A DNA stretch of 19,512 nt from DASYUM01 sp036001225 (GTDB taxonomy: Bacteria; Methylomirabilota; Methylomirabilia; Rokubacteriales; DASRDR01): NCBI GenBank assembly GCA_036001225.1, contig DASYUM010000158.1, positions 1-19,512 of the forward strand, read 5' to 3'. The notes under the pieces are model-generated. The model was not told the origin of the DNA and ran no database searches. It saw only the letters and a program-made list of their open reading frames with translations. A program made the translations under genes and the position numbers. Shown here one piece after another: positions 1 through 7,150 of the stretch (within the stretch, counting starts at the first letter, position 1; the number at the start of each line of letters is the position of its first letter).

Positions 1-1062
1 CTGCGGATCGCGGGGACGCTGGCCCGGCACGGGATCGCGACGGTCGCGATCACCGTCGTCGGCCACGGGGGCGGGCCGGAGAGCCACCTGCTCGTGACCC
101 ACGCCGACGGGGAGCCGGTCCGCGTCCGCGTTCCCGGGCGAGGCGTCGATCAGGACGGCGACGGCATGATCGACGGGACCGAGGGGCTCACACCCCCGGC
201 AACCGGCGCGCTCGCCCTGCTCGGGCTCCGCGACGGGCTTCGCCAGCAGGTCGTGGACCTCATGGCGTTCACCCGGGCGCTCGCCGGCGGCCTCGACGTG
301 GACGGGGACGGCGTGCCCGACACCCGGGGCGACCGCCTGGTCTACGTCGGCCAGTCGCTGGGGGGCATCTACGGGACCCTGCTCCTCGCCGTGGATCCGC
401 GGGTGACGGCCGGCGTGCTGAACGTCCCCGGCGGGCCGATCCCCGAGGTCGCCCGGCTGTCCCCCGCCTTCCGACCCCAGCTCCGCGACCGGCTCGGGCG
501 CCGCGCGCCGTCCCTGCTCAACGCCGAGAGCGAGTTCCGCGAGGACCTGCCGCTCCGCGGCGAGCCACTGCTGGTCGGCGTGGCCCCGGGCGCGCTGGCG
601 ATCCAGGAGTACCTGGCCCGCGCCGAATGGCTCGGCCGGCGGGGCGACCCGGTCGCCTACGCCCGCCACCTCCGGCTGGCGCCGCTGCCGGGTCAGCCGC
701 GCAAGCCGGTCCTCGTCCAGTTCGCCTGGGGCGACCGGGTCGTCCCCAATCCGACGACGAGCGCCCTGGTCCGCGCCGGCCAGCTGACCGACGTCGCCGC
801 GCTCCTCCGCTACGATCGGGTGGTCGGGCGGGTGCCGAAGGAGCTGGCCGACCCGCACGGCTTCCTCCTCCGCCTGAGCGCGCCCGGCCTGGCCGGGGCG
901 CTGGCCCGGGCGGCGCAGGAGCAGGTGGCGCGGTTCTTCGCCTCCGAGGGCGCCATCGTCTGGAACCCCGACGAGGCGTCGCCGCCCCTGTCCGGGGAGC
1001 CGCTCTTCGAGATCCCGGCGCTGCGCCTTCCCGAGCGCGCGGTCTTCACCGCGACCGACTGA
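1..1062 (+). CDS. alpha/beta hydrolase with EF-hand-like calcium loops (5' end outside window)
   Basis: The reading frame is open from the first base, so the N-terminus lies outside the window and 353 codons are visible. A nucleophile elbow G-Q-S-L-G-G places the likely catalytic serine at visible codon 119. Downstream, an Asp in 'WGDRVVP' and a His in 'DPHGFL' are suitable acid and base residues of an alpha/beta hydrolase triad. Codons 50-61 read D-Q-D-G-D-G-M-I-D-G-T-E, which fits a canonical 12-residue EF-hand loop. Codons 99-107 begin a second D-x-D-x-D-G loop. Calcium-stabilised secreted lipases or esterases often carry such loops, so an exported esterase/lipase-like enzyme is my inference; any signal peptide would lie upstream of the window. 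The substrate is unknown. It ends 97 bp before the AOR operon and is probably a separate transcription unit. Confidence 0.75.
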   Translation: MRIAGTLARHGIATVAITVVGHGGGPESHLLVTHADGEPVRVRVPGRGVDQDGDGMIDGTEGLTPPATGALALLGLRDGLRQQVVDLMAFTRALAGGLDVDGDGVPDTRGDRLVYVGQSLGGIYGTLLLAVDPRVTAGVLNVPGGPIPEVARLSPAFRPQLRDRLGRRAPSLLNAESEFREDLPLRGEPLLVGVAPGALAIQEYLARAEWLGRRGDPVAYARHLRLAPLPGQPRKPVLVQFAWGDRVVPNPTTSALVRAGQLTDVAALLRYDRVVGRVPKELADPHGFLLRLSAPGLAGALARAAQEQVARFFASEGAIVWNPDEASPPLSGEPLFEIPALRLPERAVFTATD

Positions 1063-1070
1063 CCGGCCGG

Positions 1071-1099
1071 TTGAAGGGCCGCGGGCTCTATGGTTAGAT
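1071..1099 (+). promoter_or_regulatory. candidate sigma-70-type promoter of the AOR operon
   Basis: TTGAAG (1071-1076, 4 of 6 matches to TTGACA) is followed after exactly 17 bp by TTAGAT (1094-1099, 3 of 6 matches to TATAAT). It lies in the only AT-richer patch of the 97-bp gap before the ferredoxin gene. The match is moderate and the call rests on spacing and position only. Confidence 0.3.
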
Positions 1100-1159
1100 A
1101 GAGACTGTTTCCGCTCACGCCACGCGCGCGATCGAGAACCCCCACTCCGAGGGCGCCGC

Positions 1160-1654
1160 ATGAAAGTGCTCAAGATCGTGCCGGAGCGCTGCACCGGCTG
1201 CCTCCGCTGCGAGTACGCCTGCTCGTACATGCAGACGGGGACGTTCCACCCGGCCAAGTCGGTGATCCGGGTCTCGCCGTTCGAGGGCCACACCAGCTAC
1301 GCCCCCTACACGTGCACCCAGTGCGCCGAGGGGTGGTGCATGACCGCCTGTCCGGTGGGCGCGATCATCATCACCCCGGTCGGGGCCAAGGACGTCCTCG
1401 ACGACCAGTGCGTGGGCTGCAAGCTCTGCACGATCGCCTGCCCCTACGGCACCATCTTCTACAACCCGGAGACCCACAAGGCGTTCAAGTGCAACCTCTG
1501 CGGCGGCGATCCCGCCTGCGCGGTGGCCTGCCCGACCCAGGCGATCCTCTACGAGGAGACCGAGACCCGCGACTGGCTGGGTGATTTCGCGGTCGAGCGC
1601 ACCGCCCGCGTGCTGGCTGCGGCCGGCAACGGGGGAGGGGCCCATGGCCGGTAA
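1160..1654 (+). CDS. four-[4Fe-4S] ferredoxin subunit of aldehyde oxidoreductase (AorA-like)
   Basis: This 164-aa protein has sixteen cysteines in four [4Fe-4S] motifs: C11/14/17/21, C52/55/60/64, C84/87/90/94 and C111/114/120/124. The last three sets each end in Cys-Pro. The layout is that of the electron-transfer subunits of the DmsB/HycB/AorA kind. No signal peptide is visible, so it should be cytoplasmic. The next genes encode a flavoprotein and a tungsten-type aldehyde oxidoreductase, so it most likely shuttles electrons between the pterin site and FAD, as AorA does in Aromatoleum aromaticum. The ATG is preceded by GAGGG six bases upstream. Its last 11 bp overlap the next gene, implying translational coupling. 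The four-cluster reading is seen directly; the AorA role is inferred from context. Confidence 0.88.
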   Translation: MKVLKIVPERCTGCLRCEYACSYMQTGTFHPAKSVIRVSPFEGHTSYAPYTCTQCAEGWCMTACPVGAIIITPVGAKDVLDDQCVGCKLCTIACPYGTIFYNPETHKAFKCNLCGGDPACAVACPTQAILYEETETRDWLGDFAVERTARVLAAAGNGGGAHGR

Positions 1655-2984
1655 GCCGCGCCACGTCATCGTCGGCGGCGGGACCGCCGGGCACAACGCG
1701 ATCACGACCCTCCGGCAGGAAGAGCGCGGCCGCGCGCCATCCGAGATCGTCCTGGTCTCGACCGAGCGCCCGTATTCCCGGATGGTGCTGCCGTACTACC
1801 TGGGCCGGACCATCGCCGAGTCGCACGTCTTCACCGCCACGCCCGGGCGGCTGGCCCAGCTCGGCGTCACCCCCCAGCTCGGCCGCCGCGCCGTCCGGCT
1901 GGAGCCGAAGGCGAACACGCTCCGGCTCGACGACGACACCGCGATCGAGTACGACGACCTGCTGATCGCGACCGGGTCCTCGGCCGTCCGGCCGCCGGTG
2001 CCGGGCGCCGACGGCCCCGGCGTCCACAGCTTCTGGACCCTGGACCAGGCCCGCCGGGTGGTGGCCGAGGTGAAACCCGGCAGCCACGTGGTCATGGTGG
2101 GCGCGGGCTTCATCGCGTTCACCATCCTGAACGCGATCCTCTCCCTCGGCGCCCGCTTGACGATCATCGAGATCGCGCCCCAGATCCTGCCCCGCATGAT
2201 CGACCGGGACGGCGCCCAGATCGTCGACGCGTGGCTCCGGAAGCACGGCGTGGAGATCCGGACCAGCGCGACGCTCACCGCGGTCGAGTCGGCGAACGGC
2301 CGGCGCCGGCTCCGCTTCCAGGCCGGTGGCGACCTCGACGCCGATGTCGTCATCATGGCGACCGGCATCCGGACCAACCTGGAGTGGCTGGAGGGGTCCG
2401 GCATCCGGGTGAACCGCGCGGTCGTGGTGGACGACCACCTCCGCTCCAGCGTGCCCAACGTCTACGCGGCCGGCGACGTCGCCGAGGGGCGCGACCTGGT
2501 GACCGGCGAGGCCGACGTCCACGCCATCGAGCCGACCGCCATGGAGCACGGCCGGGTGGTGGGCGCGAACATGGCCGGGCGCGACCTGCCCTACCGGGGC
2601 AGCCTGCTCATGAACATCGTGGACGTCTGCCACCTGGACGTGGCGAGCTTCGGCCGCTGGGACGATCCGGCGGCCGAGGTGGTGGCGGCGGTCCGGCCCG
2701 AGCGGCCCGCCTACCGCAAGCTGCTCTTCCGGGGCGACCGGCTCACCGGGGCGATGATCCTCGGCCGGGCCGACGACGTGTGGACCACCAACGACGTCGG
2801 GATGCTCAAGGGCCTCGTCCAGACCGGCGTGGCCCTCGGCCCGTGGCTGGCGCATCTGCGTCGCAACCCGTTCGACATCAAGCCGGCGTTCATCGCCACC
2901 CGCACGACCGAGCGGCTGCTGCCGGAGACGGTGCTGGACCGGCCGTCCCCCTCGCCGGCGGTGGTGGCGACGACGCGCGCGTGA
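1644..2984 (+). CDS. FAD/NAD(P)-dependent oxidoreductase (AorC-like subunit)
   Basis: This 446-aa protein belongs to the two-dinucleotide-binding-domain flavoprotein family (NirB/ferredoxin reductase type). An N-terminal FAD motif V-G-G-G-T-A-G lies at residues 10-16, an 'ATG' strand near 110, an NAD(P) motif G-A-G-F-I-A at 153-158, and the second FAD motif 'YAAGDV' at 274-279. There is no CxxxxC redox disulfide, so it is not a disulfide reductase. The start at 1644 is chosen because it follows a very strong GGGGGAGGGG ribosome site and sits just before the FAD strand; the frame stays open 21 codons further upstream. It overlaps the ferredoxin gene by 11 bp and ends 23 bp before the catalytic subunit. 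It probably couples the ferredoxin subunit to NAD+/NADH. Size (about 48 kDa) matches AorC. Confidence 0.87.
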   Translation: MAGKPRHVIVGGGTAGHNAITTLRQEERGRAPSEIVLVSTERPYSRMVLPYYLGRTIAESHVFTATPGRLAQLGVTPQLGRRAVRLEPKANTLRLDDDTAIEYDDLLIATGSSAVRPPVPGADGPGVHSFWTLDQARRVVAEVKPGSHVVMVGAGFIAFTILNAILSLGARLTIIEIAPQILPRMIDRDGAQIVDAWLRKHGVEIRTSATLTAVESANGRRRLRFQAGGDLDADVVIMATGIRTNLEWLEGSGIRVNRAVVVDDHLRSSVPNVYAAGDVAEGRDLVTGEADVHAIEPTAMEHGRVVGANMAGRDLPYRGSLLMNIVDVCHLDVASFGRWDDPAAEVVAAVRPERPAYRKLLFRGDRLTGAMILGRADDVWTTNDVGMLKGLVQTGVALGPWLAHLRRNPFDIKPAFIATRTTERLLPETVLDRPSPSPAVVATTRA

Positions 2985-3007
2985 ACCCGAGCTCACGAGG
3001 ACCGAGC

Positions 3008-4942
3008 ATGGCCCAGGCAACCCCGACGGTCGAGACGAAAACCCCCGCTCAGCGGGCGGCGCTCCCCGGTGGCTACGCCGGGAAGCTGCTCCGGGTGGAC
3101 TTGAGCACCGGGCGCATCTGGACCCAGCCGTGGACGCCCGAGGAGATGCGCGACTACCTCGGCGGCGCCGGGCTCGGCGCGAAGATCCTGTGGGAAGAGG
3201 TGCGCCCGGAGGTCGGCTGGGATCACCCGGACAACCGGCTGATCCTCGCCACCGGCCCCTTCGCCGGCCTGCCGGTGTGGGGCACCGGCGGCTTGACGGT
3301 GATCACGCGGGGCGCCATGACCAACGGCGCCACCTCGACGCAGGCCAACGGCTTCTTCGGCGCCAACCTGAAGTTCTCGGGCTACGACGCGATCGTGCTG
3401 CAAGGCCAGGCGCCGCAGTGGGTCTACCTCTACATCCACGACGACCAGGTCGAGCTGCGCGACGCCGCCCGGCTCCTCGGCCAGGACACCTGGGAGACGC
3501 AGGACGCACTGAGCCGCGACACGGGGTTCGCCGGTCACATGCTGAGCGTCTACTCGATCGGGCCGGCGGGGGAGAACCTCGTCCGCTTCGCCGCCATCCA
3601 GGGCGACTACGGCCACGTCGCCTCCAAAAACGGTGTGGGCGCGGTGATGGGCAAGAAGCGGCTCAAGGCGGTCGCCATCGTCCGCGGGACCCATGCGCTG
3701 CCGGCCGTCGACCCCCGGGGCGTCATGGCCGCCGCCGACGAGATCGCCTACGACCTCCGCACGAACCCGGCCGCCCGCACCCTCTACGAGTACGGCACGC
3801 TGCCGGGCGTGGTGAACCTGCACGGAATCGGGGGGCTGCCGATCAAGAACTACACGACCAGCGTCGCCCCGCCCGACGTCAACATGAAGGAGTGGGAGGC
3901 GCCCGCGCTCCGGGAAGGCTTCGACCACCGGGGACACCAGTGCAGTTCCTGCGGGATGCACCACTGTCACATGCAGGTGCTGCCGCGCGGCAAGCACCAG
4001 GGCCAGATCGTGGACGAGCCCGAGTACGAGGGCTGGTCGGGCGCCGGCTGGACGATCGGGTTGACCGACCCCGTCGCCGTCTCCTGGCTCAACACCCAGA
4101 TCGACCGGGCCTGCGTGGACGTCAACGAGTTCGGCTGGCTGTGCGGCTGGGTCATGGAGTGCCAGGAGAAGGGGTACATCACCGAGGCCCAGCTCGGCTT
4201 CCGGCTCGGCTGGGGTGACGCCGAGGGGGCCGACCGGCTGCTCCAGATGATCAACCGCCGCCAGGGTCTCGGCGACCTCCTGGCCGAGGGCACGAAGCTG
4301 GCCGCCGAGCGGCTGGGCGGGGGGGCCCTGGAGTGCGCGATCTTCACCGGGAAGAACGCCTCGCCGCGGGGCCACGATCACCGGGCGCGGTGGGACGAGC
4401 TGCTCGACACCTGCACCGGCTCGACAGGGACGCTAGAGACGGGACCGCCGGTCCATCCGACCGAGCTGGGGCTGCCGGCCCGGATCAACCCCTTCGACCC
4501 CGATCAGGTGGCCAAGCAGACCGCGGCGCTGAATGGCCGCCGCCACTTCGAGGACTCGCTCGGCGCCTGCATTTTCACGACGCGGACGACGTTCGAGAAC
4601 CTCTGCCGAGCGCTGTCGGCGGCGACGGGCTGGGAGTTCAGGCGCGACGACGCGTACCGGTTCGGCCGTCGGGTCGGGGCGCTCCTCCGCTGCTTCAACC
4701 TGCGCTGCGGCATCGGCCCCGAGCTGGAGTGGCCATCCAAGCGCTACGGCTCGGTGCCGGTGGACGGCCCGGCCAAGGGCCAGGCGATCGAGAAGCACTG
4801 GGACCACATGCTCGACGTCTGGTACGGGGGGATGGGCTACGACCGGAAGACCGGCCGCCCCACGCCGGAGACCCTGAAGGCGCTGGACCTCGAGTGGATT
4901 ATCCCGGCGGTCTGGGGCAAGGACGCGGCCCCGGGCCGATGA
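3008..4942 (+). CDS. tungsten-type aldehyde oxidoreductase catalytic subunit (AOR family, AorB-like)
   Basis: This 644-aa protein has the usual AOR length. The N-terminal domain is typical ('GKLLRVDL', 'YLGGAGLGAKIL'), followed by 'LKFSGYDAIVLQG' and 'GVGAVMGKKRLKA', which line the bis-pterin site in this family. The cluster ligands appear to be C312, C315 and C320, with C521 in D-S-L-G-A-C. The pterin-binding segment 'NEFGWL' is at 373-378. E341 (in PEYEG) and H456 (in RGHDHRAR) sit where the family has its active-site Glu and His. AORs interconvert aldehydes and carboxylates using a W-bis-pyranopterin and one [4Fe-4S] cluster. The first Cys spacing is CX2CX4C rather than the usual CX2CX3C. 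ACGAGG precedes the ATG by seven bases. The long in-frame extension upstream overlaps the flavoprotein gene and is not used. The substrate cannot be told from sequence. Confidence 0.92.
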   Translation: MAQATPTVETKTPAQRAALPGGYAGKLLRVDLSTGRIWTQPWTPEEMRDYLGGAGLGAKILWEEVRPEVGWDHPDNRLILATGPFAGLPVWGTGGLTVITRGAMTNGATSTQANGFFGANLKFSGYDAIVLQGQAPQWVYLYIHDDQVELRDAARLLGQDTWETQDALSRDTGFAGHMLSVYSIGPAGENLVRFAAIQGDYGHVASKNGVGAVMGKKRLKAVAIVRGTHALPAVDPRGVMAAADEIAYDLRTNPAARTLYEYGTLPGVVNLHGIGGLPIKNYTTSVAPPDVNMKEWEAPALREGFDHRGHQCSSCGMHHCHMQVLPRGKHQGQIVDEPEYEGWSGAGWTIGLTDPVAVSWLNTQIDRACVDVNEFGWLCGWVMECQEKGYITEAQLGFRLGWGDAEGADRLLQMINRRQGLGDLLAEGTKLAAERLGGGALECAIFTGKNASPRGHDHRARWDELLDTCTGSTGTLETGPPVHPTELGLPARINPFDPDQVAKQTAALNGRRHFEDSLGACIFTTRTTFENLCRALSAATGWEFRRDDAYRFGRRVGALLRCFNLRCGIGPELEWPSKRYGSVPVDGPAKGQAIEKHWDHMLDVWYGGMGYDRKTGRPTPETLKALDLEWIIPAVWGKDAAPGR

Positions 4943-4966
4943 CCGTCGCATCCCGTCGTCCTCGGC
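4943..4966. repeat. dispersed intergenic repeat, copy 1
   Basis: This 24-nt element starts immediately after the AOR stop codon. It matches 15438-15461 at 22 of 24 positions in the same orientation; that copy also lies just after a stop codon. No function is visible. Confidence 0.55.
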
Positions 4967-4981
4967 CCTCGCCGGTCCTCA

Positions 4982-5040
4982 ACGTCGGGTGGCGCGCCCC
5001 GGCCGGCGGGGCCCCAGCCCCGCGACGTCCGGTGGCGCGC
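4982..5040. repeat. short direct repeat flanking a GC hairpin in the AOR-moaD gap
   Basis: ACGTCGGGTGGCGCGC (4982-4997) recurs with one mismatch at 5025-5040, a 43-bp period. Between the copies, GCGGGGC (5006-5012) and GCCCCGC (5017-5023) can pair around a CCCA loop. There is no T-tract, so it is not a standard terminator. The 208-bp gap 4943-5150 contains these elements and no open gene that I trust. Confidence 0.5.
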
Positions 5041-5150
5041 GTGTGCGGCATACGCCTCGGCGCGCCTCCTCCCTGCGTCCTAGGGCTGCTCGGTCCTCGG
5101 CCCGGGACGATTGCCGGCTTCCGCGGAACCACTGCGAACGGGATGGTCAA

Positions 5151-5477
5151 GTGAGCTGGCAGCCGGGCCAGCCGATCAGGGTCCGGGTCGAGGTCCTGTC
5201 CTGGGTGAACAAGTACGTGGGCGGCCCCGGCACCGGCGAGGTCACGCTGAGCGAAGAGGTCAAGGCCGGGACCACGGTGCGGGCGCTGCTCCGTCAGGTC
5301 ACCGACCGCCACCCCACACTCGCGCGGGCGCTCTGGGACCCGGGCAGCGCGCGCGAGATCGGCGACAACATCGAGGTCATGGTCAACAACGCCGTCCTCG
5401 GCGTCAGCCACGACCTCGACTCCGAGCTGACCGACGGCGATCGGATCACGCTGCTCGGCCAGTACATGGGAGGCTAG
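5151..5477 (+). CDS. MoaD/ThiS-family beta-grasp sulfur carrier (AOR-associated)
   Basis: This 108-aa protein ends in '...LLGQYMGG'. The C-terminal Gly-Gly is the hallmark of MoaD/ThiS ubiquitin-like carriers, which are adenylated and thiocarboxylated there to donate sulfur for molybdopterin, tungstopterin or thiamine. The region 'ELTDGDRITLL' just before it is the usual last strand. It follows the AOR catalytic gene in the same direction after 208 bp, so it probably serves dithiolene formation for the W-pterin of this enzyme; MoaD-like genes commonly accompany AOR genes. The GTG at 5151 is chosen because conserved beta-grasp sequence starts within a few residues; the open frame upstream to 4989 has no family-like content. 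The ribosome site is weak (GGAT, seven bases away). Confidence 0.82.
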   Translation: MSWQPGQPIRVRVEVLSWVNKYVGGPGTGEVTLSEEVKAGTTVRALLRQVTDRHPTLARALWDPGSAREIGDNIEVMVNNAVLGVSHDLDSELTDGDRITLLGQYMGG

Positions 5478-5481
5478 TTCT

Positions 5482-5509
5482 TCGGAGGGGGCCTCGACGG
5501 CCCCTCCGA
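5482..5509. terminator. hairpin between convergent genes, candidate bidirectional terminator
   Basis: TCGGAGGGG (5482-5490) pairs perfectly with CCCCTCCGA (5501-5509) around a 10-nt loop. With one bulged G the stem can extend by two more pairs. It lies between the stop of the MoaD-like gene and the stop of the convergent kinase gene, which is where a shared terminator is expected. Neither side has a T-tract, so intrinsic termination is uncertain. Confidence 0.5.
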
Positions 5510-5520
5510 GACCTGCGAGT

Positions 5521-6642
5521 CTAGGCCGCGACGTCCTCGGGTGGCCCAGGCAGGAAGACGACGAAGGTCGTCCCCTTGCCCGGCTCGGTCTGGTAGTGGA
5601 TGTTCCCGCCGTGCGCCTCGACGATGCGCTGGCAGATCGAAAGCCCGAGCCCGGTCCCATCCGGCTTGGTGGTGAAGAACGGGTGGAAGAGCTGGGCCTG
5701 GACCTCCGGCGGGATCCCGGTCCCCCGGTCCTGAACCGCCAGCTCGGCGCCCCCCACCACCGGTCGCGTGGCGACCCGCACCAGGCCGCCGCCCGGCATC
5801 GCCTCGGCCGCGTTGCTGAGGAGGTTCAGCACGACCTGCTGGACGGGACCGATCTCCAACTTGAGGGCGGGCACTGACTGGAGATCGGCCTGGACCTCGA
5901 CCCGCCCGCGCCGGGTGGCGCGGAACAGATCGACCGCGAGCGCGACCACCTCGCGGAGATCGGCCGGCACCGGACCGCCGCCGTCGCGGCGGGCGAACCG
6001 GCGAAGGTCCTCGACCAGGCGGTTGATGCGCTCGACGCCTTCCAGCGCGTCCTGGCCGTACTGGATGAGCTCGTCGGCGAGTCCGCTCAGCTCGGGCTGC
6101 TCCTTGCTCGCGTGCTCGAGGCGCTGGCGAACCAGGAAGAGGTTGTTGCTGACGTAGGTGAGGGGCGTCCGGATCTCGTGGGCGACCCCCGAGACCAGCG
6201 TGCCGAGCGTGGAGAGCTTTTCGGTCAGCGCGACCTGCTTGCGGGCCGCCTCCAGCTCCGCTTCGATCTCCCGGTGTTTGAGGGCGTTGGCGCAAGCGGT
6301 GAGAATCTTCTCCGGCGTCATGTCGCCGGGCTTCTCGAGGAAGGCGTAGGCGCCGGCGTCACGGGCGGCAAAGCCCCGGGCCCCCGAGCCGTGGCCGGTG
6401 ATCACCACCGCCAGCATCGCCGGCCGCGTGGCCCGCAGCTGCTCGAGCAGCTCGAGGCCGTCCCGGTCGGGGAGCACGAGGTCCACGAAGGCGAGGTCCC
6501 ATTCGCCCTGCTCGACTTCGGCCAGGGCCTGGCGGGCGGTGGCGGCCGTCCGGACCGCGTATCCTTCCGCTTCCAGGACGAGGCGAAAGGAGTCGGTGAT
6601 CAGCCTGTCGTCGTCAATGACCAGGACGCGTCCCCGTCCCAT
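5521..6642 (-). CDS. receiver-histidine kinase hybrid (N-terminal REC, C-terminal HisKA/HATPase)
   Basis: This 373-aa cytoplasmic signalling protein begins with a receiver domain (about 1-120): acidic D10-D12, phospho-acceptor D54, T82 and K104. A helical linker (about 122-142) leads to a HisKA domain with H155 in 'AHEIRTPL'. The HATPase domain follows, with N-box 'NLLSNAAEAM' (273-282), G1 'DRGTGIP' (305-311) and 'FFTTKPDGTGLGL' (322-334). No membrane segment or sensor domain is present, so input probably comes by phosphorylation of the receiver from another kinase. It resembles stand-alone cytoplasmic relay kinases; no partner regulator is adjacent. AAGGAG lies only two bases before the ATG, which is short, but the receiver fold begins at residue 5 and leaves no better start. 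It is the last gene of the - strand run after the EamA gene (93-bp gap) and converges on the AOR operon. Confidence 0.93.
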   Translation of the reverse strand: MGRGRVLVIDDDRLITDSFRLVLEAEGYAVRTAATARQALAEVEQGEWDLAFVDLVLPDRDGLELLEQLRATRPAMLAVVITGHGSGARGFAARDAGAYAFLEKPGDMTPEKILTACANALKHREIEAELEAARKQVALTEKLSTLGTLVSGVAHEIRTPLTYVSNNLFLVRQRLEHASKEQPELSGLADELIQYGQDALEGVERINRLVEDLRRFARRDGGGPVPADLREVVALAVDLFRATRRGRVEVQADLQSVPALKLEIGPVQQVVLNLLSNAAEAMPGGGLVRVATRPVVGGAELAVQDRGTGIPPEVQAQLFHPFFTTKPDGTGLGLSICQRIVEAHGGNIHYQTEPGKGTTFVVFLPGPPEDVAA

Positions 6643-6735
6643 GGCTCCTTTTCCCGTGGCAGTCCAACTGGAGGTCAGCGGTCCGGCGGCGCCCCCAACT
6701 CTAATCGGCGGACCCGGGTTTCTGCAAGGGCCGGG

Positions 6736-7146
6736 TTAGGGGCGAGTAAGCAAGACCCCGGCCACAATCGCCAGCGCCACCCCGGTCCACTGGGACGGCG
6801 AAGGACTCTCCTGGAGCAGCGCTACCGCGAGGACCGCAGTGACGGCGGGGTAGAGGGCCGACAGCGAGGTGACGGTGACGGCCGGTCCGGCGCCCAGGGC
6901 GAGATAGAACGCGGTGATGGCGACCAGGCTGGTCATCGCCGCCGCCAGTGCCAGGACGCCATCCCGGGAGACGAGGGGGCGCGGGTCCACCCGGGTGAGC
7001 AGGATCACGGCGACGGCGGCGGTGTAGCCGAGCCAGGACGCGACCAGGAGCTGGGGCCAGCCGAGCGTCCGCAGGGCGAGCTTGTTCAGCACCGGCCACG
7101 CGCCCCAGCAGACCAGGGCGAGGAGGCTCCAGCCGACCCAGCCCAT
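6736..7146 (-). CDS. half-size EamA/DMT-family membrane transporter
   Basis: This 136-aa protein is almost entirely hydrophobic, with about four to five membrane helices (near 5-24, 32-51, 63-83, 84-110 and 117-134). It matches a single EamA repeat including the 'SLSALYPAVTAVLA' helix and the following 'E.P...QW.GVALAI.G' stretch. Most EamA transporters have ten helices in two repeats, so this one must work as a dimer, as the small multidrug resistance proteins do, or with a partner. The start lies four bases after the stop of the HAD gene, so it is translationally linked to it. The substrate is unknown; drug/metabolite export is only a family-level statement. Confidence 0.82.
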   Translation of the reverse strand: MGWVGWSLLALVCWGAWPVLNKLALRTLGWPQLLVASWLGYTAAVAVILLTRVDPRPLVSRDGVLALAAAMTSLVAITAFYLALGAGPAVTVTSLSALYPAVTAVLAVALLQESPSPSQWTGVALAIVAGVLLTRP

Positions 7147-7150
7147 GCCG

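Noticed and set aside
2231..3007. In-frame upstream extension of the AOR gene
   Set aside because: The translation is Arg/Pro/Gly-rich noise overlapping the flavoprotein gene; the ATG at 3008 has a ribosome site and fits the family's N-terminus.
1485..3020. 511-codon open frame on the - strand
   Set aside because: It is antisense to the ferredoxin and flavoprotein genes, low-complexity and rich in H, R, G and D, as expected from codon bias in GC-rich DNA; no domain is recognisable.
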